In this document: in pieces, positions 10,928 to 25,076 of the stretch
How the letters are laid out: each line of letters starts with the position of its first letter
How positions within the stretch are numbered: position 1 is the stretch's first letter
From: Carya illinoinensis
Taxonomy: Eukaryota; Streptophyta; Magnoliopsida; Fagales; Juglandaceae
DNA length: 64,000 nucleotides
NCBI RefSeq assembly: GCF_018687715.1
Contig: NC_056755.1
Location: 22,414,501-22,478,500 of the forward strand
Direction of reading: 5' to 3'
Program-made: the position numbers and the translations under genes
Notes under the pieces: generated by a model
Database searches by the model: none
What the model was told of the DNA's origin: nothing
The model's input: the letters and a program-made list of their open reading frames with translations, nothing else

Positions 10928-12136
10928 CTGTAATTACTCCAGCATCATGGGTCGCTGGCGCCTCATCATCCACCTCTCCGGGTGTGACAACATAAACCCG
11001 GGCTTGCACTGCTTGTCTCGGGTTGGTTCTTCCACCGTGTCTACCTCCACGGCTTCCTTGAAATCTGACGGGGCAATCCCGAGCGATATGTCCCACTTGG
11101 CCGCACCGGTAACACTGGGATCCGCTACTCATCCGGCACTCGCCCTCATGAGCTCTATTACAAGCTCCACAAATAGGCACCCGTCCTCCCATACGAACAC
11201 CTGAGGACGTTTGAGGTCGAGTTTCGGTCCGCTGAACAAACTTCTGGGGCGAACCCGAGCTGCTTCCTTCACCAGAAAAACTCCGCCTCTTATGCCCTGG
11301 AGGGGAGCCCACACTCAGATTATTTTCCCGCTCCACAAGGGTGGCCACATCCACTAATTCCTGAAAAGTGGATATCCGATGGCTGACCACCATACAGTGT
11401 ATGTCATGGCGTAGCCCCTCCTGAAAACGATCTGCTCGCATCTCCTCAGTGGCGACAAGGTGAGGAGCAAATCGCTCAAGTCCTATGAACCTCCGGGCAT
11501 ATTGTTCCACTGTCGCGCCCCCTTGGACCAGATTGGAGAACTCTCTTGCCTTTTGCTTTCTTACCGATGCGGGAAAGAAGCGGTCATTGAACTCCTTCTT
11601 GAAACGCTGCCAGGTCACCGCAGCGAAAGATCTCAATTCAGATTCCAGCATCACCCTCTTGGTATCCCACCAATCAGAAGCGGTACCTTGCAAGAGATAG
11701 CTGGCGTAGAGTACTTGCTGTGCCTCAGTGCATCCACACACCTCAAAGGCTCTAGATCTTTGATCCATTTTCCAGCCTGAAGTGGATCCTCATTTCCAGT
11801 GAAGTGTGGAGTCCTATGTTCCAGGAAGCGCTCATAGGTGCATCCAGCTTGCACCATGCTGCTGGACCCTCCTGGATACATCCAAGGCCCTCCCTGATAT
11901 GGCCAAGGACCTCCCGGTTGTGGCCAAAACCCTCATTGTTGTGGACAAGGCCCTCCTGATGGTGGACAAGGCCCTCCTGATGGTGGCCAAGGTCCTTGTT
12001 GTGGCCAAGGCCCTGTCTGTTGAGACCTCGCACTCTGCTGCATAAATTCTGTCATCTGCCGTATTGCCTCGGCTATGGAGTCATCCCTGGAGGTATTGTC
12101 CCGTGGTTCCTGTGTAGATTTCCTTGGTCTCCTCAT
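10928..12136 (-). pseudogene. Gag of Tekay copy A (frameshifted)
   Basis: The start is placed at the ATG at 12136, giving MRRPRKSTQEPRDN. This is followed by a Trp/Pro/Gln/Gly heptad-repeat stretch (about 11890-12025), the retrotransposon gag domain ([28 protein letters not shown]) and a CCHC zinc knuckle (CYRCGQVGHIARDC, near 11080-11125). Gag forms the particle shell and the knuckle binds RNA. Lesions: a stop at 11933 (Gly codon changed to TGA compared with copy B) and a net 4-base deletion near 11755-11765 that shifts the frame. The 3' part (11768 to 10928) is open and runs in frame into the candidate intron. Confidence 0.9.
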
Positions 12137-12390
12137 TTTCCTGCCACAACACCACTCTTGACCCTCTAAGAAAACAAATAAAACCATCATAAAACCAACA
12201 AAAACAAAACCAACACCACACAGCAAGAAACAAAAGAAACCAGCTTGCAAAAAGATAACCAAATAAATAAAAGCAAACAAACAAGATCAAACAAATAAAA
12301 CAACTGTACTTAACATAATTTTCAAAACACAACTTTAAAAAGCATTCTGGTACTGTCTACGGGACATGTGGTTTTACCCAGAGCCAAACC

Positions 12391-12402
12391 GCTCTGATAC
12401 CA
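12391..12402 (-). other. Primer binding site, Tekay copy A (initiator tRNA-Met type)
   Basis: On the minus strand the bases two nucleotides after the 5' LTR read TGGTATCAGAGC, the complement of the 3' end of plant initiator methionine tRNA. It primes minus-strand DNA synthesis. The 250 bases between it and the gag start are a T-rich leader without features I recognise. Confidence 0.95.
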
Positions 12403-12404
12403 CC

Positions 12405-14482
12405 TGTGATGTCCCCAAATCTCCACGCCCGAACACGGGAAAAATCGAAACGTCCGGATGGTGACAACCCGGGTCACCATCCTATCGACGGGTGCCAAGT
12501 GTGTGCAAAGGCAACAAATGTGCACGAAGAAGCACGCAGCGGATAACGAAAGTCATTAACTAAGTACCAGAATTTTTCTTAACGTAATACAAGTTGTTTA
12601 AAACTTACATAAATAAAATATTACAAAAACACAAATACAGTTTTAAAACAAATATAAAACATATCATCAGCAACCCGGCGGAACCGCATCCTCGGGCTCA
12701 GCCTCCTCCTCTCCGTCCTCAAACTCTGCACCAAAAGCCACGGAATCAAAAATGGTACCGCAGGTAAGTAAAACCCAAACACTACCAGATAAAAACACAT
12801 AAAACTCAAACAATATGCATGAAACATGCCCAATGCACAAAGCCCACAAAACACAATTTTTCCACACACGCCAAAAAACCCATTTGGCCCAAAAACACAT
12901 CCTTTCCGAAAAACACGCCAAAAGTCACATTTGGCCTTTATCCGACTCAATCCAGAATCCATATTATCCGTATGCACCATGACCTCCCCTAGGGGTCATC
13001 CGCACACCCTGGCTCTAGTGCCACACCGCAGAGTACCACCACGCATGTGACACCTAACGAGCGATGCCCAGTTCAGCGCCCCGCACGTTCGTAGCCAAGC
13101 ATCCTCTAGCCCTCACCAGCAAAGGGCCATGGAGTCGGTGCGTAGAGTGATGCCCGGTTCCGCGCCTGGCGCGTTCGTAGCCAAGCAACCCCTAACCCCG
13201 GCTCCCGTCGTCTAGCGACGACCCAGAGGACATCACTCAGTTTATTCCGATCCCGAGTGACCAGAGGAGCTCCACCGGGATAATACCCCATCCCGGCTTG
13301 GGGTCGTGATACACACGCACCCGTAAGACCACTTACGCCAAACACAGGCTTTTCACACTATTTCACGAACACACGTGCATGCACCATGCAATGCCATAAC
13401 AATGCATAATAAAATAATCCAACAACATAAAACAATTAAACAGGCAACTCCGTCCTCCATCCATCCGACCCCCGAACTCCTCGGACTCAGTCCGGAATCA
13501 ACCAACCAGCAGATTAATTAATTGAAAGAGCAATATACATTTAAATCTGAAAATAGGGTTTGGAAAATACTTACAGCGCTATATGGAAATTTTAGAAAAC
13601 ACGCGGCGTTGCAAACGGTGGCGAAAAAGCAACGTCACAGTGAAAATTCACTGTGGCCGTGGGTTGTGAAAAACCCACTTTTGAACGGGGACAAACTAGA
13701 GCTTGGGATTGATAGGGAATGGTCTAGGGATGGTTGTGAAGCTATTGGAAGTGGTGGTTGGCCGTGGGTGGCGGCGGAATCGCCGGAAAGAGACCGGATT
13801 TCCTAAAACGGAAAGCTAGCTTGTGGGAGCTGTTCCGGTGGTCGTTGGTGGCTGGAAATAGGTGGGTTAGGACGGCAAGGGACCGGTGATGAAGTGGTGA
13901 AGAAATGGTGGCCGGAGGTGGAGCGACAGCGGCGGATCGAAGCCAAACCCGTGCGGGCTTCAAAGGGCTTTTCTGGCCAAACGGCCGGTCGATTGGGGGT
14001 GGAAATTGGTGGGAAGGTGCGCCGGAGGGAGGGGAACCGAACGGTGCAGGCGGTGAGCCACACGGTGGCCGGACGGCGGTGGTTCGAACGGCTGAAGGTT
14101 CCGGTGTGAGGGAGAGAGAAGAGAGAGAGAGACCGGGGGGGTCGACGCGGGGAGAGAGAGGGAAAAAGAAAAGAAAGAAAAAAAGAAAAAGAAAGGAAAA
14201 AGAAAGAAGGAAAAAAAAAAGAGAAAAAAGAAAAAGAAAAGGAAAAAGGAAAAAGAGATGTAGGGAAAAAGAGATGAGGTCTAATCCTCATTCCGGGAAA
14301 CAAAACTAAACCGCCGAAAAGAGATTAAAAACTGTAAACAACTAAAAGAAATAAAACACAACATCAATTAAATTAAAAAAAACAATTTTAAAACGCAAAT
14401 AAATTAAAATAAATAACTAATATATTAATTAAAATAAAAACAACTATTTCAGCGAAAATACACTCAAAAGCGGGTCATCACA
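12405..14482 (-). repeat. 5' LTR of Tekay copy A (2078 bp)
   Basis: The upstream LTR in coding orientation, ending at the TGTGATG/CATCACA termini. It retains the ~128-bp segment lost from its partner. Few substitutions separate the two LTRs by eye, so the insertion is relatively young compared with the CACTA host. It should contain promoter and polyadenylation signals, which I did not locate. Confidence 0.95.
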
Positions 14483-14487
14483 ATTGT
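14483..14487. repeat. Target site duplication of Tekay copy A, right (attgt)
   Basis: Second copy of the 5-bp duplication. After it the CACTA sequence resumes at 14488 with the short spacer between the two CACTA genes. Confidence 0.95.
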
Positions 14488-14650
14488 TGGCAGGTGAACC
14501 ACACGGGGAGTTAGTAAGGGTGGGAATGGCTCATGTATTCTTTTTCATTTATGAGGCATATATGTTTGAAATTATAATAGATTATTATTTGAACAAGATA
14601 CATTTTATATATTTATAAGAATTATACCTATACAAATATCTGTTTGAAAA

Positions 14651-17600
14651 TCATTCAGTATCAATTTTGTTGGGCCAGTCACTCTCATCTTCAGTAGACA
14701 CTTCAGTTGATTCATGTTCTTCCAATATTTCACCTTCAATTAATTCGGGTTGAACATCTTCTCTGTGCAATGGGACCATGCCATACTGGCTTAGATCAAC
14801 AAATAGATTGATGCTTGATTCATTTTCTTGATATGCTTTTTCATGGTCTTAACTATCAACTTCTTCATGTGTTTGCCTCTGGAATATAATTATATACATT
14901 TCTTGGTCCAAACTTCTCGACTACCCTCTATAGATTTCTGTACTCCGAATCATCTACATAAAAAAACTTGATTTGCTTGCTAAGCGAGAACAAAATGATC
15001 GTCCTTATACCATTTGCGAGATGTATTGATACTTACAAAATATTCATCCTTATACACTCCCAACCTTGGAGTTTAGACATCCCACCAATTACATTTAAAT
15101 AACCAAACAATATATTCCCTCACATACTTTAACATTATGATATCTTCCACAATTCCATAAAAATCAATATTATCATCCCCATAGCTTCTTTCGACTACGA
15201 CCCCACAATTTTGAGGTTTTCTATATCGTTCTCTGTTTGTTGTGTGAAATTTATATCCACGCACCAAATATTTTGAAAATTGGATGACCCGCTTAGACGG
15301 ACCACATGCCAAAGCATACACTTCTAGTGAGATTTCACCTGAATTTTCACTATATTTTGATACAACCTACATCAATAAATATTAGTCTACTTATATCAAT
15401 ATTATATATAAATATGGTAACATTCAAGGTATAAAGTTCAAAGTAATTATTCATGTTTTTTTTTAGTAATATTGTATGTTCGAACCATGAGGCAAATTCA
15501 TCTTCGTGCATCTTTTCTACGTCAGTCACACCATTCGTGCGAAGTAATTGTATATGTTCATTGCGTATGTTAATGTGAACTATTAATTTATATCAATATA
15601 TATGATTGAATGCACTTAAAAATACTATTGAATTAGATGATCATCACTAACCTCAAATAGTGGACAATCTCTTCACAGTTATTTAAAACATACCATCGAG
15701 CTCTTTCAAACTCTCGCCCACATAGGTCATAGCCCCCTTGTGCACCTATGGGATGTACTTTCTAGAAAAACAATAAATGCTGACGAAACTCCTATTTGTC
15801 CACCTTCATAATTTCAATTCGGTCTCGTAAATCTATTATCAACACCACAAAAATATATTGAACAAAATGTATGCCACTCATTATGAATGTATGACTCTGC
15901 AATCGATCCTTCCAGACAAGCCTTATCCCTCACAGATTGCTTAAGTTTTCCCAAAAACCGTTCAATAGAATACATCCATCTATACTGAACGGGGCTAGCA
16001 ACTAAAGCCTCACGAGGTAGATGCATAGCCAGATGAACCACTACATCAAAGAATGAAGGCGAGTACAAACTTTCCAAAGTGCACAATATCAATGCAATGT
16101 CAGCTTCCATTTTAAATAAGACATCAACTTTCAATGTCCTAATGTAAATACTCGTAAAAAATCGCCCTAATTCTGTGAGAGCTGTACAAACATCTCGAGT
16201 AAGCTTTCCGCGTACACCAACTGGCAACAATCGCTGCATAAATATATGGCAGTCGTGACTTTTGAGACCAGTTATTTTGCAATCATGATTTCAAACACAT
16301 CTTGACATGTTCAAAGCATTAACCATCGGGTAATTTGATTTTCATGAACCAGTCACATAGTTTTTTTCTCTCATCACTGAAAGTGTATACCATCCAAGGG
16401 GTATATAGGCTGACGACCCGGTATCTTGTAAATGCAACTCTAATCTTATCCCCAACTCTTTCAAATCTTTACGAAAGTTGACTGTATCTTTTATCTTCCC
16501 TTGTATTGAAATCAGGATGCCCAAAATATTCTCACATATATATTTTTCAATGTACATAACATCTAGATTGTGACGTAATGTCAAGGTAGATCAGTATGAC
16601 AACTAAAAGAAAATACTTTTTTCTGTCCAATTCAATTCTATTGCTTATCGTTTTCTCTTTTGACATCTTGCATACTTTCCAAATCTGTTGTCTGGAACAT
16701 CTTCCAATTGTGTGAGAATATCACCACCAGAATACTCTGGCGATGATGATCTGTGCTCAAGACTTCCATCAAACATTACTATATTTGAATGCCATCTATG
16801 ATCATAAGGTAGATATCGATGGTGTCCTATGAAACATAATTTCCGGCCATTTGTTAACCATTGAGACTGTGTATCTTTGTTACAAACAATACAAGCCATT
16901 TTTCCTTTCGTACTCCACCCAGACAAGTTCCCGTATGCTGGAAAATCATTTATTGTTCAAAGTACTACAACATGCATCTTGAATTCACGCGATAAGGCTG
17001 CATCATATATATTGACACCCTGTTCCCACAACTCTTTCAACTCTACCATTATTGGCTGCAAATATACGTCATGTCATTTGCTGGTGATCTTGGACCTGGG
17101 ATCAATAGAGTCATCATAAAATAAGGATCCTTCATACACTTCCATGCTGGCAAATTATAGGGCATTAATATGACAAGCCAGGTGTTATGAGAAGTGCTCA
17201 TGTTGTCAAATAAATTAAAGCCATCCGTTGCTAAACCAAGATGTACATTGCGAGGTTCTCAGGCAAACCATGGATACTCGTCATCAAATTTCTTCCATTA
17301 TAAGGAATCTGCAGGATGCGTGAGGAATTGATCATTTTGAACTCTTTCTGTGTGATGCCCAGTCATATCTGTCATAGTCATCTGAGAAGTAAACAATTTA
17401 TGAAGTCGAGGAATTAACAAAAAATGTCTTACCACTTTAGGGGTTACATTATGCTTATTTGATGTCCATCTTGACTCATGACACACTGAACACGAATCAA
17501 ATTCTGCATATTGCTTCCAGAAGAGAACACAATCATTCTTACATATATGGATGATATTATAATCAAATCCTAATCCGTGCTTCAATTTCTTCTCTTCATA

Positions 17601-17682
17601 AAAATTTCGAGGTACTACCTTATCCTGTGGGAACGTCTCTTTAAATAATTCAAGTAGCATATCGATCGTCTTTGTAGAAAAA
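14651..17682 (-). pseudogene. TNP2-like CACTA transposase, central and C-terminal part
   Basis: The main transposase gene of the CACTA on the minus strand. In order from 17682 down: MLLELFKETFPQDK, the Cys motif region (CKNDCVLFWK, CSVCHESRW), LGLATDGFNLFDNMS and AWKCMKDPYFMM ending LLIPGP (Transposase_21 domain, about 17660-16650), SGWSTKGKMACIVC with GHHRYLPYDHRW, then DUF4218 (15814-16239; LLPVGVRGKLTRDV, SPVQYRWMYSIERFL), then DUF4216 (15073-15321; FKCNWWDV), and an acidic tail ending at a stop at 14651. The protein cuts the element at its ends. Numerous stops and likely introns break it (for example a stop before EPRNVHLGLA). The N-terminal part lies 32 kb away at 49822-50390, separated by the Athila nest. 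Confidence 0.9.
17678..17682. repeat. Probable target duplication of the Athila element, left (aaaaa)
   Basis: Five As precede the LTR start TGATTGAG at 17683. On the far side, 49822-49826 reads aaata, a one-base mismatch. Weak alone because of the A run, but supported by the transposase reading frame resuming across the insertion. Confidence 0.6.
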
Positions 17683-19636
17683 TGATTGAGCTGAAATATT
17701 GCATATTTTAGCTTTTTAAAACTAATGTATTTTAAATTTTTCGTGACACTATTATTGGTTTTAGATGAAAAAATGGTTAATAAGTATAAATACGAGTTGT
17801 GATTTTTAATTGATTGATATCATGATTATGCTTAATTTTATAACTATGATTTAATTGGACAATATTTCTTCACAAATATAATATATTTTTGATAATCTAT
17901 TTTTTATTTTAATTTATCTTTGAGTGCTATTTTTATCTACTTATTTTCAGTTTAAATAAAATTCACATGGGATCCGGTTGTAACTTTTGACCAAAAGCGC
18001 ATACTGATTGAGAGGAATGGAAATAAGAAAGGAAGCAGTGTACTTGGGTAGTTGAAAAAAGACGCAAAATGAAGATAACTTTTCGGTGGTGAGTTTCTTA
18101 CCTTGGTTGTTCATAGACGCATGCGGTGAAGAAAATAGTTTGAGGTGGACAACACATGCAACGTAAAAGTCTTGGAAAGGGGCTGAAAGTCAAGAACAGG
18201 TTTGGCAAAAGAAGAAAATCGGTTGGAATGAAAATCTGAGAAAAGAATTAAAAAAAAAAAGAGGAGCGGGATTGATAGAAGACTAGACTTTACGAAAAAG
18301 GAAAGTAATAATAACACACTGAAGGCTTGGACGAAAGGGGGAGGAGTTATTTTCAGAAAGTCCCGTTCTGACCTGGGGATTTAAAAAGAAAATGGAAGAG
18401 GTCTGGATATATACGGAAAGGAAAAGAAAAAGAGGATGTTTGGTGGATTTTATGGAGAAAAAGGCAAGAGATTTTTTTTTGGCCCCGGGGGGAAGGAATT
18501 TAGCACGTATATGGAAAGAAAAAGGTCTTCGTGTCTGGTGTCTTGGACATGAGGAGGCTATTTAATTTGATTTTCCTTGCTCTACTCCTAGAAGTGGGGA
18601 GTTGAGAGCTGTCGGTGGGACTCTCTCTGAGGACAGTAGTTTTTCATTTGGATTTTTTCTTGAGTTTTCATTGAAGAGAGTCGGCGGAAGCACTCTTTCT
18701 TCTCATTGAGATTTAGTGGGAGATAGCTTGTTTAGTTTTCTTTTGAGTAGTTTAGTTTTTCATTTAGGAGGGACAGAGGGAACTCTCTCTCTCGTTTGAA
18801 GTCTATTTTTTTTTTCCAAGTTTTCGGTTGTTAGTTTTTAAGATTCTCTCGTATTGGGTTACTTTTTTTTTTTCTTCTTGTTTTTACTTTTCTCTCGTAC
18901 TAGGTTTCAGATTTTATTGCTTCTAAGCTGTTTTCTAGTATTTCTTGTGTTTTATTTTAGTTTTCTAATTGAGAATATTTATGTGATTTCTATAGCACTT
19001 GTGATAAATATAGTTGGCTAAATTTTCATACTAAGGTTAGAGGTGATGTTTAATGATTTAAACATTATTTTCAGATCAACGTAAAATTTATTTTGTGAGT
19101 TTGATCGATTGAATGATTTTATTATTGGATATATTGATTATCTATATATTTATCTTGATTCATTGTGATTTCCGAATGCAATGAATGCTTGAAGAATCCC
19201 TGTGATATTCTAATAGATTTGTGAATATTTTAATCATCAATCGTTCATGCTCAATCATTAGTGACTATTTTTCTTGATCTTAAATACTAAATCTTCCAAG
19301 TAAATGGAATCATTATTCTAGTTTAATTGAAGTAAATTGATCGAAAATAATATTATAAATTATTAGACAAATTTTGAAACCTTAGTCTTTCTCCATATCA
19401 ATTCATTTTATCATTTTAGTTTTATTTAGTTATTTTATAAATTTTTATCTCAGTAATTTTATTCGATTGCACTTTTCTTTTAGTAATTTCTTTTTATTGT
19501 TTGAATTTATTTTCTTTATCACAAAGTCAATCCCTGTGGATTCGACCCTGTGAGGTACTACAACACCTGTATACTTGCAGGTAAAACTGTACTAAATTTT
19601 TGGTTCATTAGTTTGAGTCAAATTTTAGGCGCAACA
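17683..19636 (+). repeat. 5' LTR of the Athila-type element (1954 bp)
   Basis: Begins TGATTGAGCTGAAATATT and ends TTAGGCGCAACA. It matches the split 3' LTR (43092-43281 joined to 48037-49821) over its full length with scattered substitutions and small indels. The 3' third (18950-19636) is AT-rich. An incidental run ggccccgggggg at about 18481 corresponds to an expanded G run in the partner LTR. Confidence 0.95.
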
Positions 19637-19642
19637 AGTTTT

Positions 19643-19660
19643 TGGCGCCGTTGCCGGGGA
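19643..19660 (+). other. Primer binding site, tRNA-Asp type
   Basis: TGGCGCCGTTGCCGGGGA starts six bases after the LTR end and is complementary to the 3' end of plant tRNA-Asp, the primer used by Athila and Tat lineages. The 340-base leader that follows, up to the gag start at about 20004, shows no other feature I can name. Confidence 0.93.
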
Positions 19661-20003
19661 TTGCAACGTGTGATAGTATTTTTTTTTTAAAATATTTTCG
19701 TAATCTTTTGCTAATTTTCTCATATTCTACTTTCAGGTACAATTTTTGTTATTTTGACAGGAAATGGATCAAGTAGCATTGCTTCCATATTCATATCATT
19801 TGGTAATCTCGTTCCAAAATTTTTTCTTTTACTTTCTTGCTTGTTTCGCATTTACCCTTTAGTTTTTAAATGTGCTTGAGCCTCTATGATGAATGATCTC
19901 GTGGCAACATGATCAAACTGGTAGATTAAAGAGAGAGGAAATTGTTTTAAAATAATTGGTTGATAAGTTGTCTAGTGATTCCAAAAATTCTCATTCTAAT
20001 ACC

Positions 20004-21340
20004 ATGGCTGACAATCATAGTGTTCATGACGAACTCGAAAATGAGGCGGTACAAAATAATTCACCAATGAGAACTTTGCGTGAGTATTTGCAACCAACAA
20101 GCACAAGTACTCCATCTTGCATGATTTTTCCTACGAATATGGAAAATTGTGATTTAAAACCGGGAGTAATTCAATTATTTTTCAAGTTTCATGGCTTAGA
20201 CTCAGAAAGTCCTTATTTGCATATGAAAGAATTTGAAAAATTTTGTTCAACTTTACAAACCTAAACTGTCAATAATGATGTTGTTAGATTAAAGTTGTTT
20301 CCATTCTCTTTGAAAGAAAAAGTTAAAAATTGGGTCAATTCCTTGAGACTGAAATCTATTGGCACGTGGCAAGAAATGCAAAGAGAATTTCTGAAAAAGT
20401 TTTTTTCCTATTCATAGGACCAACACTCTTCACAGAAACATTATGAATTTTTCTCAAAAAGAAAATGAAACATTTTTGCAGTGTTAGAAGCGTTTTAAAG
20501 AATTATTGCTAACTTGCCCACATCATGGCTATGAGACTTGGCGCACCATTAGTTTTTTCTATGAAGGTTAAATATCAAATGCGTTAGTTTGTAGAAATGA
20601 TGTGTAATGGTGAATTTTTAAATCAAGATCCTGATGATGCTTGGGATTATTTTGATCAATTGGTTGAAAATGCCCAATCTTGGGATAACACAGATCGTTC
20701 TGATCAGTCAAATAAGTCCAAACTCAATGCCATGTCTCAAGAAGGTATGTATGTCCTTAAAGGAAATGATGATGTGAATACTAGGATAACAAGTTTGACA
20801 AGAAAAGTCGAGACCATGGAACTTAGGAAGGTAATTTCAGCGAAGGCCATTGAAAAAGAAGAAGAGAATTGTAGCATATGTAAGATTAGTGGACACCTAA
20901 TTCAGGATTGTCCAACAATCCCCGCTTTTAAAGAGATGTTGCATGAACAAGCAAATGTCATGAATTCTTATAGGAGACCATTTTCTTCCCCTTATTCGGA
21001 AACATATAACTCTAGATGGAGAAATCACCCCAGCTTTAGTTGGAGGAATGAGTCAAATTCAAATCAAAATCCTCAAAGACCATCTTCTTCTACTCCTTAT
21101 GTGCTTCCACATAAGAAAACTCTTGAGGAGACATTACAAACTTTTATACAAGGGCAAGCCAATATTAACACTCATACAATGCAGGCCATTACTGAGATGA
21201 GAAGTTCCATTAGCAACTTGACCTCCACATTGCACGCTCAAGAAAAGGGTAAGTTTCCCGCTCAACCTCAGCCAAATCCCAAAGGTAAATTTGAGGTAAG
21301 AAATTCAAATTCTTTTGACTCAAAATTTGAACATGCCAAA
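20004..21340 (+). pseudogene. Gag of the Athila-type element, 5' part, degraded
   Basis: The first coding block from the ATG at 20004 gives TLREYLQPTSTSTPSC and FHGLDSESPYLHMKEFE, then a stop at 20262. The frame continues with VRLKLFPFSLKEKVKNW and IGTWQEMQREFLKKFF, then more stops and a frameshift. From 20597 an open block gives FVEMMCNGEF (start region), a CCHC knuckle (CSICKISGHLIQDC, about 20870-20915) and a Ser/Pro/Asn-rich tail with the NHPSFSWR motif common to this lineage. Gag would build the particle. The gene is cut at 21340 by Tekay copy B and resumes at 30612. The open frame seen beyond 21340 is LTR sequence, not gag. Confidence 0.88.
21336..21340. repeat. Target site duplication of Tekay copy B, left (ccaaa)
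   Basis: ccaaa precedes the LTR start TGTGATGACC at 21341 and is repeated at 30607-30611. Perfect 5-bp duplication inside the Athila gag gene. Confidence 0.95.
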
Positions 21341-23475
<2,135 letters not shown>

Positions 23476-23477
23476 GG

Positions 23478-23489
23478 TGGTATCAGAGC
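23478..23489 (+). other. Primer binding site, Tekay copy B (initiator tRNA-Met type)
   Basis: TGGTATCAGAGC, two bases after the LTR, identical to the site of copy A. A T- and G-rich leader of about 240 bases separates it from the gag start. Confidence 0.95.
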
Positions 23490-23731
23490 GGTTTGGCTCT
23501 GGGTAAAACCACATGTCCCGTAGGTAGTACCAGAATACTTTCAAAGTTGTGTTTTAAAAATTATGTTAAGTACAACTATTTAATTTGTTTTATTTGTTTG
23601 AGCTTGTTTGTTTGTTTTCATTTATTTAGTTATGTTTTTGCAAGTTGGTTTCTTTTGTTTTCTGTGATGTGGTGTTGGTCTGTGGTTCTGTTTTTGTTTG
23701 TTGTTGGTTTTATTTGTTTTTATTTTCTGAA

Positions 23732-24980
23732 ATGGGGTCAAAGGTTGTGGTGGCAGGAAAAAAAATGGGGAGACCAAGGAAATCTACTCAGGAGCCACGG
23801 GGCAATACCTCAAGAGATAACTCCATAGCCGAAGCAATACGGTAGATGACAGAGTTCATGCAGCAGAATATTAGGCCTCAACAGACAGGGCCTTGGCCAC
23901 AACAAGGAGGACCTTGGCCACCACAAGGGGGTCCCTGGCCACAACAAAGAGGGCCTTGTCCACAGCAAGGAGGGTTTTGGCCACAACTAGGAGGTCCTTG
24001 GCCACATCAGGAAGGGCCTTGGATGTACCCAGGAGGGTCCAGTAGCATGGTGCAAGCCGGATGCACCTATGAGCGCTTCCTGGCGCATAGAACCCCACAC
24101 TTCACTGGAGAAGAGAATCCACTCCAAGCTGGGAAATGGATCAAAGACCTGGAAAGAACATTTGAGGTGTGTGGATGCACCGAGGCGCAACAGGTACTCT
24201 ACGCCAGCTATCTGTTGTAAGGCACCGCGTCTGATTGGTGGGATACCAAGAGGGTCATGCTGGAATCAGAATTGGGATCTTTCGCTGCCGTGACCTGGCA
24301 GCGCTTCAAGAAAGAATTTAATGACCGCTTCTTTCCCGCAGCGGTAAGGAAGCAAATGGCAAGAGAGTTCTCAAATCTGGTCCAAGGGGGCACGACAGTG
24401 GAACAGTACGCCCGGAGATTCATAGAACTTGGGCGATTTGCTCCCCACCTTATCGCCACAGAGGAGATGCGAGCTGATCATTTTCAGGAGGGACTACGCC
24501 CTGATATACGCCGTATGGTGGTCAGCCATCGGATATCCACTTTTCAGGAATTAGTAGATGTGGCCACCCTTGTGGAGCGAGAAAATAATCTGAGTATGGG
24601 CTCCCCTCCAGGACATAAGAGGCGGAGTTTTTCTCGTGAAGGAAGCAGCTCGGGTTCGCCTCAGAAATTTGTTCAGCGGACTGGAACTCGACCTCAAACG
24701 TCCTCAGGTGTTTGTATGGGAGAACGGGTGCCAATTTGTGGGGCATGTAATAGAGCTCATGAGGGCGAGTGTCGGCTGAGTAGTGGACCCCAGTGTTACC
24801 GGTGCAGCCAAGTGGGACATATTGCTCGGGAATGCCCCGTCAGAGTTCAAGGAAGCCGTGGAGGTAGACACAGTGGAAGAACCAACCCGAGAGAAGCAGT
24901 GCAAGCCCGGGTTTATGCTGTCACACCCGGAGAGGTGGATGATGAGGCACCAGCGACCCATGATGCTGGAGTAATTACAG
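23732..24980 (+). pseudogene. Gag of Tekay copy B (two premature stops)
   Basis: The frame opens at the ATG at 23732 (MGSKVVVAGKK), with a second in-frame ATG at 23765 that corresponds to the start in copy A. Order: basic N-terminus, seven-residue Trp/Pro/Gln/Gly repeats (about 23880-24030), gag domain ([32 protein letters not shown]) and a CCHC knuckle ([14 protein letters not shown], about 24797-24838). Stops at 23843 (Gln codon to TAG) and 24218 (Gln codon to TAA) are both C-to-T changes. No frameshift. The frame continues through the candidate intron into protease. Gag would form the particle, and both stops lie before the main gag domain ends. Confidence 0.92.
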
Positions 24981-25076
24981 GTATGGATTTATTTAATTTT
25001 AAGTTGGATTTAATTTTTCGTATTTTTGGTTTCTCCTTTGCTTTTTGGATTTCATGGGTTAATGTGTTTGGTTCAG
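24981..25076 (+). other. Candidate 96-nt intron between gag and protease, Tekay copy B
   Basis: Starts GTATGGATTTATTT right after ITACAG-type exon sequence and ends GTGTTTGGTTCAG. Length is 96 nt, exactly 32 codons, phase 1, with no stop in frame, so both spliced and unspliced RNA keep the gag-pol frame here. The translated insert is hydrophobic ([14 protein letters not shown]), unlike any gag or protease segment. Copy A has the same-length segment with a stop. Confidence 0.7.

Larger units (their letters stand above)
5380..14482 (-). mobile_element. Ty3/Gypsy chromovirus (Tekay/Del type), copy A, complete but mutated
   Basis: A 9.1-kb element with two LTRs (5380-7329 and 12405-14482), initiator-Met-type primer site, polypurine tract and gag-pol in the order gag, protease, reverse transcriptase, RNase H, integrase, chromodomain, all on the minus strand. 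Ends are TG...CA and a perfect 5-bp duplication (attgt) flanks it. It sits between the TNP2 and Transposase_24 genes of the CACTA. Coding lesions (stops at 11933, 8757, 8511, 8142 and a 4-base deletion near 11760) make it non-autonomous today. Family assignment rests on the integrase tail and the terminal chromodomain ending in YPYLFE. Confidence 0.95.
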
